64,000 nt of DNA from Bacteroidota bacterium (GTDB lineage: Bacteria; Bacteroidota; Bacteroidia; Chitinophagales; Chitinophagaceae): the NCBI GenBank assembly GCA_947454025.1, contig CANGIZ010000001.1, positions 1 through 64,000 of the forward strand. Reading direction: 5' to 3'. Positions within the stretch are counted from its first letter, which is position 1, and the number at the start of each line of letters is the position of its first letter. Position numbers and translations under genes: made by a program. Below are positions 26,234 to 34,928 of the stretch, one piece after another. The notes beneath the pieces are model-generated. The model was given only the letters and a program-made list of their open reading frames with translations. It had not been told where the DNA came from and searched no databases.

Positions 26234-28003
26234 ATGAAAATACTATTCCAATACATACGACCTTTTAGAGGCCTCGTGATAATTGCGTTTTTTTTAGCAG
26301 CCATTAACCAAACATTCTCCATGTTTGACCCGATGTTATTTGGTAGATTGATAGACGAGTTTGCAAAAACTCCATTTGTGGATGCATTGGGACATGTAAG
26401 AACCCAGCCCGAATTTTTAAAAGGAATTGGGCAAATACTTTTATTGTTAGTAGGTACTGCAATGGTAAGTAGAATCGCTAAAGCGTTCCAAGATTATACC
26501 GTAAATGTAATTATTCAAAAATTTGGTGCTTCCTTATTTACAGATGGTTTAAAGCATTCCATGCAATTGCCTTTTCAGGCATTTGAAGACCAACGTAGCG
26601 GGGAGACTTTGTCTATTTTAACAAAGGCTAGAGCGGATTGTGAAAAGTTTATTAGCTATGTAATAAATGTGGTTTTTGGAATTGTAGTAAGCATCGTATT
26701 CATATCTATTTATGCAACAAAATTGCATTGGTCCATTATGCCAATTTATATATTAGGCGCAAGCACTATTGCTTATGTGACTAATTTATTAAGTAAACGC
26801 ATTAAATCTATTCAAAAGAATATTGTAAAGGAAACCACTACCCTAGCAGGTACTACCACCGAAAGCTTACGTAATATTGAATTGGTAAAAAGTTTAGGGT
26901 TAACAACACAGGAAATTAATCGCCTTAACAACAACACTTATAAAATTTTAGCGCTAGAATTAAGAAAGGTTAAAAATATTCGCTCTTTGAGTTTTATTCA
27001 GGGAACGATGGTGAATTTTTTAAGACAGGTAATTACTTTTACTTTAATGTGGTTAATTTTTAAAGAGATTCTTACTGTAGGGCAATTGATTTCATTACAG
27101 TTTTATAGCTTCTTTATATTTGGACCATTACAAGAGATAGGAAGTATTATCATGAGCTATCGAGAAACCGAAGCTTCCTTGAATAACTTTGATACCTTAA
27201 TGAATAAGCCAACTGAGCAACAACCCACCAATCCAGTATCAGTGGGCAATATTGAAAATTTAGCATTTAGCCATGTAGGTTTCCAACATCAAACGGCCAA
27301 TTTTAAAGCGATGGATGATATTAGCTTTGATGCCAAATTAGGTGAAACAATTGCCTTTGTTGGACCATCGGGTGCTGGAAAAAGTACTTTAGTTAAATTA
27401 TTAGTAGGGTTATACCAAACACAGGAAGGACAGATATTAGTGAATGGTGTAAGTAGTGACAAGATTGACATGAATGATTTACGCAATCAAATTAGTTTTG
27501 TTACGCAGGACACACAATTGTTTGCTGGAACGATTAGAGAGAACTTGGCATTTGTGGCTCCCGGCGCAAGCGAAGAAGAAATGTTATTGGCTTTGAAAAA
27601 AGCAAGCTGTAGCAATATTTTAGATAAAGGTGGCAATGGATTAGCTACTTTAATTGGCGAAGGCGGATTAAAATTAAGTGGTGGAGAAAAACAAAGACTC
27701 TCTATTGCACGCGCCTTATTAAGACATCCCCATTTATTAATATTTGACGAAGCCACTTCGAGTTTAGATAGTTTAACCGAAGAATCCATTACTGATACTA
27801 TTCGTGAATTGTCGGCTGAGCGTGAGCAAATTACTATCATGATTGCACACCGTTTGAGCACAATCATACATGCTACAAGAATTTATGTACTCGAGAAGGG
27901 AAAAGTGATTGAACAAGGAAATCATGAATCCTTACTTGCCGAAAAAGGATTGTATTATGCCATGTGGAGACAGCAAATTGGAGAAAGAAAATCAATGGCT
28001 TAG
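26234..28003 (+). CDS. ABC exporter half-transporter
   Basis: 589 aa. Six-helix membrane domain (about 10-310), then ATPase (about 340-580): Walker A GPSGAGKST, signature LSGGEKQ, Walker B LLIFDEATSSLD, switch His in IAHRLST. A canonical homodimeric exporter; substrate not evident. It is translationally tight with engB. Not closely similar to the 2872-4677 exporter, whose signature is the LSLGQ variant. Confidence 0.92.
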   Translation: MKILFQYIRPFRGLVIIAFFLAAINQTFSMFDPMLFGRLIDEFAKTPFVDALGHVRTQPEFLKGIGQILLLLVGTAMVSRIAKAFQDYTVNVIIQKFGASLFTDGLKHSMQLPFQAFEDQRSGETLSILTKARADCEKFISYVINVVFGIVVSIVFISIYATKLHWSIMPIYILGASTIAYVTNLLSKRIKSIQKNIVKETTTLAGTTTESLRNIELVKSLGLTTQEINRLNNNTYKILALELRKVKNIRSLSFIQGTMVNFLRQVITFTLMWLIFKEILTVGQLISLQFYSFFIFGPLQEIGSIIMSYRETEASLNNFDTLMNKPTEQQPTNPVSVGNIENLAFSHVGFQHQTANFKAMDDISFDAKLGETIAFVGPSGAGKSTLVKLLVGLYQTQEGQILVNGVSSDKIDMNDLRNQISFVTQDTQLFAGTIRENLAFVAPGASEEEMLLALKKASCSNILDKGGNGLATLIGEGGLKLSGGEKQRLSIARALLRHPHLLIFDEATSSLDSLTEESITDTIRELSAEREQITIMIAHRLSTIIHATRIYVLEKGKVIEQGNHESLLAEKGLYYAMWRQQIGERKSMA

Positions 28004-28447
28004 TTAGTCTCTTTCGAATTTCTTTTTAAGGTATTCCATCACCGAAGGATCTTCTAATCCTTCCATATCACTTAATTCAATTTCGATAGCCTTAGTGCTT
28101 AATCGAATTTCGATAAGTGATAAAAAAATGGACCAAGAAAAAGAAATCAAACTAATAGCAAAAATAGTTTGCGCTACTTTTTGATATTGGATATAAATAA
28201 AAAACATGGATACAATGGCAAATAGCAAAGATGCTACTCCATAGGTTTGCATGTTTCGGATTAATTTAAGCCGATATTTTAGGTTCTTAATTTGAGTAAA
28301 TATCAAATGCCTTTGCTCTTGTGTTTGGTATTTATCATGCAAAACACGCACACGACTGGACAAAGCCAAAAAACGATTGGTATAGGCCAGCATAATTAAA
28401 CTTATAGCCGGAAAAAGTAGGGCAGGTATATTTACAGTTAATTCCAT
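28004..28447 (-). CDS. DUF2721 membrane protein
   Basis: 147 aa from the ATG at 28447; a longer reading would need a TTG at 28486 overlapping the uvrC promoter. Helix 1 (about 5-22), a long polar helical stretch (about 35-75), and two further membrane helices (about 78-118) match DUF2721 in layout. Function unknown. Its stop abuts the stop of the convergent ABC exporter gene. Confidence 0.78.
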   Translation of the reverse strand: MELTVNIPALLFPAISLIMLAYTNRFLALSSRVRVLHDKYQTQEQRHLIFTQIKNLKYRLKLIRNMQTYGVASLLFAIVSMFFIYIQYQKVAQTIFAISLISFSWSIFLSLIEIRLSTKAIEIELSDMEGLEDPSVMEYLKKKFERD

Positions 28448-28451
28448 ACCA

Positions 28452-28459
28452 CAAAAATA
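28452..28459 (-). promoter_or_regulatory. -7 box for the DUF2721 gene
   Basis: TATTTTTG on the minus strand, perfect TAnnTTTG, only 5 bp from the ATG. Transcription would begin at or inside the start codon, which implies a leaderless message. Confidence 0.5.
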
Positions 28460-28464
28460 TAAAG

Positions 28465-28472
28465 TATTTTTG
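28465..28472 (+). promoter_or_regulatory. -7 box for uvrC
   Basis: TATTTTTG, perfect TAnnTTTG, 18 bp before the ATG at 28490. It stands back to back with the DUF2721 box, 5 bp apart. Confidence 0.55.
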
Positions 28473-28489
28473 TGCTTTCGCTGCAATAC

Positions 28490-30289
28490 ATGGAAAAAGA
28501 GCTTTTTAAGAAAATACAGGATGGCCTACCGCAGGAACCGGGCATTTATCAATATTTTGATGAAAATGGCCGTTTATTGTATGTAGGAAAGGCCAAGAAT
28601 ATCCGCAAAAGGGTAAGCTCTTATTTTTTATCCAATCACCAACACACGCTAAAGACCATCGAGTTGGTGCAGAAAATTAAGGATATTCAGTTCACAATCG
28701 TGAATTCAGAACACGACGCTTTTATTTTAGAGAATGAACTCATTAAGAATTATCAGCCCAAATACAATATCAATTTAAAGGACGATAAAACCTATCCTTA
28801 TATTGTCATAAAAAAGGAAAACTTCCCTAGAGTATTTTTAACACGCCGGAAAATTCAAGATGGCAGTACCTATATTGGCCCCTTTACCAATGTAATGGCA
28901 GTGCGCGAACTAATTGATCATATAAAACATACTATTCCATTACGCACTTGCACCTTACCCCTTACTCCAAAAAATATTGAGCAAGGGAAATTTAAAGTAT
29001 GCTTAGAATATCATTTAGGTAATTGTTTAGGGCCTTGTCAGGGCTATCAAAGCTTAGAAGCTTATAATGCATCCATTGAACAAGTACAATATTTGTTAAA
29101 AGGCAATATCAAACCCGTACTATCCAACCTGAAAGAAAAAATGCTAGAAGAAGCCAAAACAATGGCTTTTGAAAAAGCGGCTTTGACTAAAAAGAAAATA
29201 GAAGAATTAGAACATTATCAAACTAAGTCGGTAGTATACACCAAGCAACAACATGCAATGGATGTATTTAGTATAGCACATGAAGGTGACCAGGCTTATG
29301 TAAGTTATTTGATGGTTGAAAATGGAAGAATTATACAAACCCATATCCTACCCCTTACTGTTCCATTAGAAGAATCCATTGAAACCATTTTGTCTTTTGC
29401 GATTCACTATTTTAGAACAAACTTAAATAGCAGGGCCAAAGAAATTATTGTGCCTTTCGAGTTGACCGAAAAAGTATTCGAAGTAAAGTATACAATCCCT
29501 CAGGTAGGAGATAAAGAACAATTATTGGAGTTGTCACAAAAAAATGCCGATTACGCTTTAAAAGAATGGAAACACAAACAAGCATTGGTAAGCGTTGAAA
29601 AACCATTAGACAATATTGTATTGGATGAAATGCAAAAGGTATTGCATTTAAAAACAACACCAACGCATATTGAATGTTTCGATAACTCCAATTTTCAAGG
29701 CGCCTACCCGGTATCGGCCATGGTTTGTTTTAAAAATGGTGTGCCAAGTAAATCAGACTATCGCAAGTTCAATATTAAAACAGTAGTAGGCATTAACGAC
29801 TTTGCTAGTATGAAAGAATCGGTAGGAAGACGTTATAAATCGGTGATTGAGAAAAAACTACCCCTGCCACAATTAATCATCATTGACGGCGGTAAAGGAC
29901 AGTTAAATGCCGCATTAGAAGCATTAACCGAATTGGGTATTCAAGACAAGGTAACCACAGTAGGATTGGCTAAAAATATCGAAGAATTGTTTTTCCCAGG
30001 CGATAGTAAATCCATTATCCTCGACTGGCATAGTGAAGCCCATAAGCTAATTCGTAATATTAGAGATGAAGTACATCGTTTTGGTATTCAATTTCACCGA
30101 AGCAAACGATCCAAGGGAGCACTAGAAACTGGCCTGGATCATATTCCTGGCATTGGACCTAAAACAAAGGACTTATTGTTATTGCATTTTAAGTCGGTAC
30201 AAAAAATTAAAACAGCAAGCCCTGCCCTATTGAACACATTAATAGGCGAAAAAAAAGCCGCTATTTTATTAGCGGCTCTTCTTAAATAA
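28490..30289 (+). CDS. uvrC: UvrABC excinuclease subunit C
   Basis: 599 aa from the ATG at 28490; an upstream GTG in frame overlaps the -7 box and is unlikely. The GIY-YIG 3' nuclease domain (about 10-90) has PGIYQYF and LLYVGKAKNIRKRV. A Cys-rich segment (about 150-175) resembles the [4Fe-4S]/zinc cluster site. A UVR motif lies near 200-235, and the RNase H-like 5' nuclease (about 380-540) carries ECFDNSNFQG and IIDGGKGQLNAA. The end is a helix-hairpin-helix (HIPGIGPKTKDLLL). It makes both incisions in nucleotide excision repair. Confidence 0.96.
   Translation: MEKELFKKIQDGLPQEPGIYQYFDENGRLLYVGKAKNIRKRVSSYFLSNHQHTLKTIELVQKIKDIQFTIVNSEHDAFILENELIKNYQPKYNINLKDDKTYPYIVIKKENFPRVFLTRRKIQDGSTYIGPFTNVMAVRELIDHIKHTIPLRTCTLPLTPKNIEQGKFKVCLEYHLGNCLGPCQGYQSLEAYNASIEQVQYLLKGNIKPVLSNLKEKMLEEAKTMAFEKAALTKKKIEELEHYQTKSVVYTKQQHAMDVFSIAHEGDQAYVSYLMVENGRIIQTHILPLTVPLEESIETILSFAIHYFRTNLNSRAKEIIVPFELTEKVFEVKYTIPQVGDKEQLLELSQKNADYALKEWKHKQALVSVEKPLDNIVLDEMQKVLHLKTTPTHIECFDNSNFQGAYPVSAMVCFKNGVPSKSDYRKFNIKTVVGINDFASMKESVGRRYKSVIEKKLPLPQLIIIDGGKGQLNAALEALTELGIQDKVTTVGLAKNIEELFFPGDSKSIILDWHSEAHKLIRNIRDEVHRFGIQFHRSKRSKGALETGLDHIPGIGPKTKDLLLLHFKSVQKIKTASPALLNTLIGEKKAAILLAALLK
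30249..30277 (-). terminator. Intrinsic terminator of the gldKLMN operon, inside uvrC
   Basis: On the minus strand AGCCGCTA pairs perfectly with TAGCGGCT around a 6-nt loop, then comes an eight-T run. It starts 20 bp past the gldN stop but lies entirely within the last codons of the convergent uvrC (Lys-Lys-Ala-Ala-Ile-Leu-Leu-Ala-Ala). Confidence 0.85.
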
Positions 30290-30297
30290 TATCTTGA

Positions 30298-31377
30298 TTA
30301 GTAAACCCAGCGATCTTGTTCGTAATCGAAAATCTTTTGTCTAATTTTCTCTCCTTCTTCTAATCTTCTTTTTGGATCCTTATATAATGCATTTAACATT
30401 TTGTCGTTAAAGTTGTCGATAGTAGACTTAACAATATAACCATTGAAATATCTACTCTCAAACAATTCTTCCCAAGTAATTCTATTAGAGATGTTTTTTG
30501 GATTGTATACCTCGTATTTTGAAAGTACGGATCTTAATTCTGGATAGTATAACCAAAACAAGGTTTTCTTTGCTACTTTATTATTGTATACCACACTTGC
30601 AACCGGAGCGATACCAATAATTCTGCAGTACATTCTACTCGTTTTATTATCGAAAATAAATTGCTCTTTTAAACGGAAAGTATAAATAGAATCGGGGTTT
30701 GGCGCTAATTTGGTATTGTAAATAACCGAAGTATCATAGACATTTGGGTTATTTGCGTTTTGAACCAATTGCGTGTCTAAGCTACCTTTTAACATTGCAC
30801 TCACTTCTTCCTCCGAAATAGGTTGTGTAAAACGATCGTCACCTCCTTCGGCTGAGAACGGTGTTACCTTAGGCGTACCGTCATCATATTTTTCCTGTAA
30901 TGCTCTTAATAAAATGGCAAAAAAACGTTGGTCACCATTATCATCATATGCTTGATAAATAAAAGGTCGATTTATTTTTTCTCTACCATCAATTTCTTCC
31001 CAAACAAACTCACTATATAATGCATCTTCCTCTCTCAAACTTTGGTAAGGCAAGGGCACTCTTTCTTTAAGGGTTTTTCTTGATTTTGTTTCAGAAGCAA
31101 ATGCATAATTGTTTCTTAAACTCTTTTTTGCTTTTGCATTAAAACCACCTACAATCGTTGTATCCACAATCTTAGTTGCTTTTACTTCGGCATCGGTATT
31201 CACAGTAGCCGGAGCAGGGGCAGCGCTTACTGTTGTAGGTGCAGCTTTTACCACTGTATCCTTTTGCGCAGCAGCTGGAGTTGCTTTTTTCTTGGAACTA
31301 TTGCTAAACTGAGCAGTAGCTATATTCCCAAGGAAAATACCCAACCCTAAGATGGCTAAAAATATATTCTTTTTCAT
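30298..31377 (-). CDS. gldN: Gliding motility / T9SS protein GldN
   Basis: 359 aa. Signal peptide ends at GNIATAQ, then an Ala/Thr/Pro/Lys-rich linker (about 25-90). The conserved GldN/PorN domain follows (about 100-350; REEDALYSEFVWEEIDGREKIN, NRITWEELFESRYFNGYI). It forms the periplasmic ring of the type IX secretion system with GldK. Last gene of gldK-L-M-N, 3 bp after gldM, followed by a terminator in uvrC. Confidence 0.95.
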   Translation of the reverse strand: MKKNIFLAILGLGIFLGNIATAQFSNSSKKKATPAAAQKDTVVKAAPTTVSAAPAPATVNTDAEVKATKIVDTTIVGGFNAKAKKSLRNNYAFASETKSRKTLKERVPLPYQSLREEDALYSEFVWEEIDGREKINRPFIYQAYDDNGDQRFFAILLRALQEKYDDGTPKVTPFSAEGGDDRFTQPISEEEVSAMLKGSLDTQLVQNANNPNVYDTSVIYNTKLAPNPDSIYTFRLKEQFIFDNKTSRMYCRIIGIAPVASVVYNNKVAKKTLFWLYYPELRSVLSKYEVYNPKNISNRITWEELFESRYFNGYIVKSTIDNFNDKMLNALYKDPKRRLEEGEKIRQKIFDYEQDRWVY

Positions 31378-31380
31378 TTT

Positions 31381-32934
31381 CTATTCTAATATAAAAGTGA
31401 TTGTTTGATCTAACTTTCTGGTTCCTCCACCTGGTTCAGAAACTTTAATGTCTCCAATAATTACAGTCGTACCAGGTTGGCAGTTTCTTAATAAATTTTT
31501 AGCTGCGCCAGAAAAAGCAGGACCATTTACTTCTACTGATTCTGGTTCAGGAAATCCTTTGCCAGTAGCAACTAATATAAAGGATACTACATTAAACTTC
31601 ACGCCATCAAATACAAAGTCTCTCAAGTCGGCAATTACACCCGATTGCACTCTAAACACACTCGCCTGCATATTACCACCCGCTTTACCACCAATGATTG
31701 CAATGGGATCTGGCACACGTTTAACAGGGATATTAATTTTTTGCGTAGTCTTTCCATCACTTACAGTAACCACAGCTTGACCAGTTTGAGTACAGTTAAC
31801 AATGTATTGTCCTGCACCCGCTTTTCTTACTGTAGAACCTGCACCTTCCACTGTTACATTTACTTTTTCGGCACCACCTCCACCAGTAATACTTAATGGA
31901 TTGTCTAAGCCTTTGTAGAACACTCTTGTTTTGTCGGTTGAAACTACCAAGCCCGAAGGTGTACCTACTGTATATTTTACATCTTTCTCCACCACCGCAG
32001 TTTCACCATTCGGTTTTAAGAAAGAGATTCTAACGCGTTTTGTATTTTCCCCTGGTGTACTTCCTGCCACTGTTTTATATACAGCCGATCCGTCGGCAGT
32101 TACTGGCACTACATTTCCATCAATTGAAATGGTTGGCTTTGCTGCACTACTAAATGCACCAACACCAGCAGTAATCACCAATTCCTCTCCACTCATTAAG
32201 TATTGAGAATTACTTGCAGCGAATGCATTAAACTGATCATATATCAATTCTACTTCACCAATTTGTTGATGACAAAATGCTGCAACCTGTGCTTCACAAT
32301 TACGAATGTCATTTTGAAACTTTGTCAAAATAGTAATAGCAGCAATGGTTGGTGTCATGTTAAAATAAGCATAACCCCAATCCTTATTGGCAACTTCATT
32401 ATTACTTGTTGGGATAGATAAATCTAATGACAAATTAGGAATCACTTTTTCTGCAATTTTGGGATCCAAGTCGGCTAAGTCTTGTTTAAACTTTTTTAGT
32501 TTATTATACAAATCCTGGCCTCTTGAAACGCCTCCATTCTTAGCATCTACAAATAATCTTGTTGCAGCTTCTAAATTATCTTCATTAAATTTTTCCTTGC
32601 CGTCTACTATTTTTAAGCCAGATTCCTTTTTTAATTCTGCTTTCAATTCGTTCAACTCCTTAACTAAATCATCGGCTAAAGCGTGCGCTTTTTCGGCTTT
32701 AGGTTGCCAAATAGCTGCTTGCTCTTTTGTTTTTGGATCATTTAATTTATTCGTTAAGGACTTGTATATATCCTCGTTCTTTTTTTCAATGATGCCATTT
32801 GCATTGGTTAAACTTTGGTCAATGGTCTTGAAGGCATTTAAAATTTCGCTTGACACATTCAATGCCAAAAGGGCTGTCAACACTAAATACATAATGTTGA
32901 TCATCTTTTGCCTCGGCTCTTTAGGTAACGCCAT
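31381..32934 (-). CDS. gldM: Gliding motility / T9SS motor protein GldM
   Basis: 517 aa. One membrane helix (about 11-30, YLVLTALLALNVSSEILNAF) and a long periplasmic region: helical first part (about 40-220), then three beta domains to the end, with the C-terminal piece LRNCQPGTTVIIGDIKV. GldM pairs with GldL to turn proton flow into movement and type IX secretion. 40 bp after gldL. Confidence 0.96.
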   Translation of the reverse strand: MALPKEPRQKMINIMYLVLTALLALNVSSEILNAFKTIDQSLTNANGIIEKKNEDIYKSLTNKLNDPKTKEQAAIWQPKAEKAHALADDLVKELNELKAELKKESGLKIVDGKEKFNEDNLEAATRLFVDAKNGGVSRGQDLYNKLKKFKQDLADLDPKIAEKVIPNLSLDLSIPTSNNEVANKDWGYAYFNMTPTIAAITILTKFQNDIRNCEAQVAAFCHQQIGEVELIYDQFNAFAASNSQYLMSGEELVITAGVGAFSSAAKPTISIDGNVVPVTADGSAVYKTVAGSTPGENTKRVRISFLKPNGETAVVEKDVKYTVGTPSGLVVSTDKTRVFYKGLDNPLSITGGGGAEKVNVTVEGAGSTVRKAGAGQYIVNCTQTGQAVVTVSDGKTTQKINIPVKRVPDPIAIIGGKAGGNMQASVFRVQSGVIADLRDFVFDGVKFNVVSFILVATGKGFPEPESVEVNGPAFSGAAKNLLRNCQPGTTVIIGDIKVSEPGGGTRKLDQTITFILE

Positions 32935-32974
32935 TTAAGCTGTATTTTATAAAATGAATTAAATTTTGTTCCCC

Positions 32975-33505
32975 TTATTTTCCTTGAATCGCATGAATCA
33001 TGTTTCCGTAAACTTGATTCAATTTTGTAAGGTTGTCAGCCAATGCAGTCAATTGCTCTTTGGTTCTTAAAGCCTCGCTTGTAGAGTTAGACATAGAAGA
33101 AGATAAATCTTTTAAGTTGCCGTAAAAATGATTTAACTCTTCGATGGTTTTACTCATTGCTAAAAATTGATGATTCAAGTTTTTCAAACCTTCGGTTGAA
33201 CTATTAATCAACCCTAAATTGGTAGAAACATCTGAAACAGTTTTTTCTACTCTATTCAAAGCATGCACTAACTCAGTCGTATCAACATCAACTCCAACTG
33301 TTCCGCCGTGATCCACTGGAGGAGGAGGTAAAAATGCATAGATTACAAAAATTAAAGCCTCAGTTAATAAACCAACTACTAATGCATAGTTTGCCCAAGA
33401 CAAGTGAATGATTTTTGCTAATGCACCAATAATTACAATTGCTGCTCCAAAACTGATTACGAAGTTGATAATTACGTTTGTTCTTTCTGAGATTTGTTTT
33501 GCCAT
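32975..33505 (-). CDS. gldL: Gliding motility / T9SS motor protein GldL
   Basis: 176 aa. Two membrane helices (about 11-33 and 37-57) with the functionally important glutamate in helix 2, Glu49 in GLLTEALIF. A cytoplasmic coiled coil (about 75-176) follows. The protein is short compared with better-known GldL proteins because its cytoplasmic tail is short, but both helices and the key Glu are intact. A Pro-rich patch (LPPPPVDHGG) follows helix 2. It lies between gldK (31 bp) and gldM. Confidence 0.95.
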   Translation of the reverse strand: MAKQISERTNVIINFVISFGAAIVIIGALAKIIHLSWANYALVVGLLTEALIFVIYAFLPPPPVDHGGTVGVDVDTTELVHALNRVEKTVSDVSTNLGLINSSTEGLKNLNHQFLAMSKTIEELNHFYGNLKDLSSSMSNSTSEALRTKEQLTALADNLTKLNQVYGNMIHAIQGK

Positions 33506-33536
33506 TTGGTAAAATTATAAATTTAAAAAGTTGTGA

Positions 33537-34826
33537 TTAATATGTTGAACGAGGTGCCATTGAAAGTACGCATCTAAAACCAATATATGATTTAGCTGTG
33601 TCTTGGTATTCATATGTACGAGTACTCACTTGACAATTGTATGCAATGTCTTTCCAAGAACCACCTCTTAATACTTTACGCTTCATTAATAGCGGGTCAT
33701 TTTCTTTGGCATTGTATTGAACATCGGGACTAAAGTCGCCGGTGAAGTTTTCACTTCCTTCGTAATATACTGAACTTGTCCACTCAGCTACATTACCTGC
33801 CATGTCATATAATTTAAACCCGTTCTCGTTAAAGCTTTTTACTTTGGTAGTATAAATATTATCTGCCTTACTATCTCCACCAAAATAATCTCCTCTACCT
33901 GGTTTAAAGTTGGCCATCAAACGACCTTCTTTAGTACGTGTATAAGGTGATCCCCAAGGATACATTGCGTTTATTTTTGAGTTTCCTCTCGCAGCATATT
34001 CCCATTCAGCCTCCGTTGGCAAGCGATAAATACCATCAATTTTTTGATCTTTTTTACCTGGCTTTCCTTGGTAGTAGTCACTGTTATTTGTTCTCCAATA
34101 ACAGAAAGCAGTTGCTTGTTTCCATGTAACGCCTACCACCGGATATTCATTGTATGAAGCATGCGTAAAATACAATCTAGTTAATGGCTCATTGTAAGAA
34201 TAAGAGAAATCACGCATCCAAACTAAAGTGTCTGGATAAACAGATTGAGTTTGTGTAACCAAAAAATTGCTTAAGGGTTGCTCCAATCCTTTGGATGCTC
34301 TTGCCGCAGCTTTTAAATCCACGAATGAATAACGATACACCAACTTGGTTGGGTCGATATCTATTTTTCCTTGAATGCGATTGTCAGGAGACAACAACAA
34401 TTCATTTAATTTTTCTAAAACAGCCTTGCTTTTAAAGTTGATTTTAGCCGCTTTATTCCAATCCACATTTAAAGTGTCCTCACCAGCATTAATGCCTCCG
34501 CCATATAAGGCTAAATATTTTAAAGAATCTGCAACGTAGTTTACAAATTTACGGTATTGATCGTTGGTGATTTCAGTTCGGTCCATCCAAAAACTCTGAA
34601 TAGAAACTAACTTTTTACGATTCATTAAGGACATGTCAACTTGCTCATCGCTGGCGCCCATGTAGAACGAACCACTTGGCACATTTACCATTTGCGCATC
34701 TTGTCTGAATCTTGGAGGTTTTGAACCTTTATTGGACTCAAATGCAAAAAACAATAAGGAACTCAAAAGCACCCCAACCAACATCAAAGGGAACTTAAAA
34801 TAGGCCATTTTCAAATTTTTCACCAT
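33537..34826 (-). CDS. gldK: Gliding motility / T9SS protein GldK
   Basis: 429 aa. SUMF1/FGE-like domain (about 45-425): VPSGSFYMGASDEQ at the start, IYRLPTEAEWEYAARG, YDMAGNVAEWTSSVY, VLRGGSWKD, and SYIGFRCVL at the end. GldK forms the outer-membrane-associated T9SS ring with GldN. Flavobacterium GldK is a lipoprotein, but I see no Cys near the end of the N-terminal hydrophobic segment (about 11-30), so this one may be anchored differently. The ATG at 34826 could be replaced by the one at 34808. First gene of the operon. Confidence 0.93.
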   Translation of the reverse strand: MVKNLKMAYFKFPLMLVGVLLSSLLFFAFESNKGSKPPRFRQDAQMVNVPSGSFYMGASDEQVDMSLMNRKKLVSIQSFWMDRTEITNDQYRKFVNYVADSLKYLALYGGGINAGEDTLNVDWNKAAKINFKSKAVLEKLNELLLSPDNRIQGKIDIDPTKLVYRYSFVDLKAAARASKGLEQPLSNFLVTQTQSVYPDTLVWMRDFSYSYNEPLTRLYFTHASYNEYPVVGVTWKQATAFCYWRTNNSDYYQGKPGKKDQKIDGIYRLPTEAEWEYAARGNSKINAMYPWGSPYTRTKEGRLMANFKPGRGDYFGGDSKADNIYTTKVKSFNENGFKLYDMAGNVAEWTSSVYYEGSENFTGDFSPDVQYNAKENDPLLMKRKVLRGGSWKDIAYNCQVSTRTYEYQDTAKSYIGFRCVLSMAPRSTY

Positions 34827-34842
34827 ATCTATTTTTTATATG

Positions 34843-34865
34843 CGTTCTAGGTCTAACATAGAACG
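34843..34865. repeat. Dyad in the gldK leader region
   Basis: CGTTCTA (34843-34849) and TAGAACG (34859-34865) are perfect 7-bp arms with a 9-bp spacer, 17 bp before the gldK ATG. No T run follows, so it fits an operator or mRNA hairpin better than a terminator. No perfect TAnnTTTG box was seen here; TTAATTTG further upstream is an imperfect candidate. Confidence 0.45.
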
Positions 34866-34928
34866 TAATATTTTGATTTTAATTACTTTAGGGTCAATAT
34901 TTATTTGTGCAAATTAATACTTTAAGTG

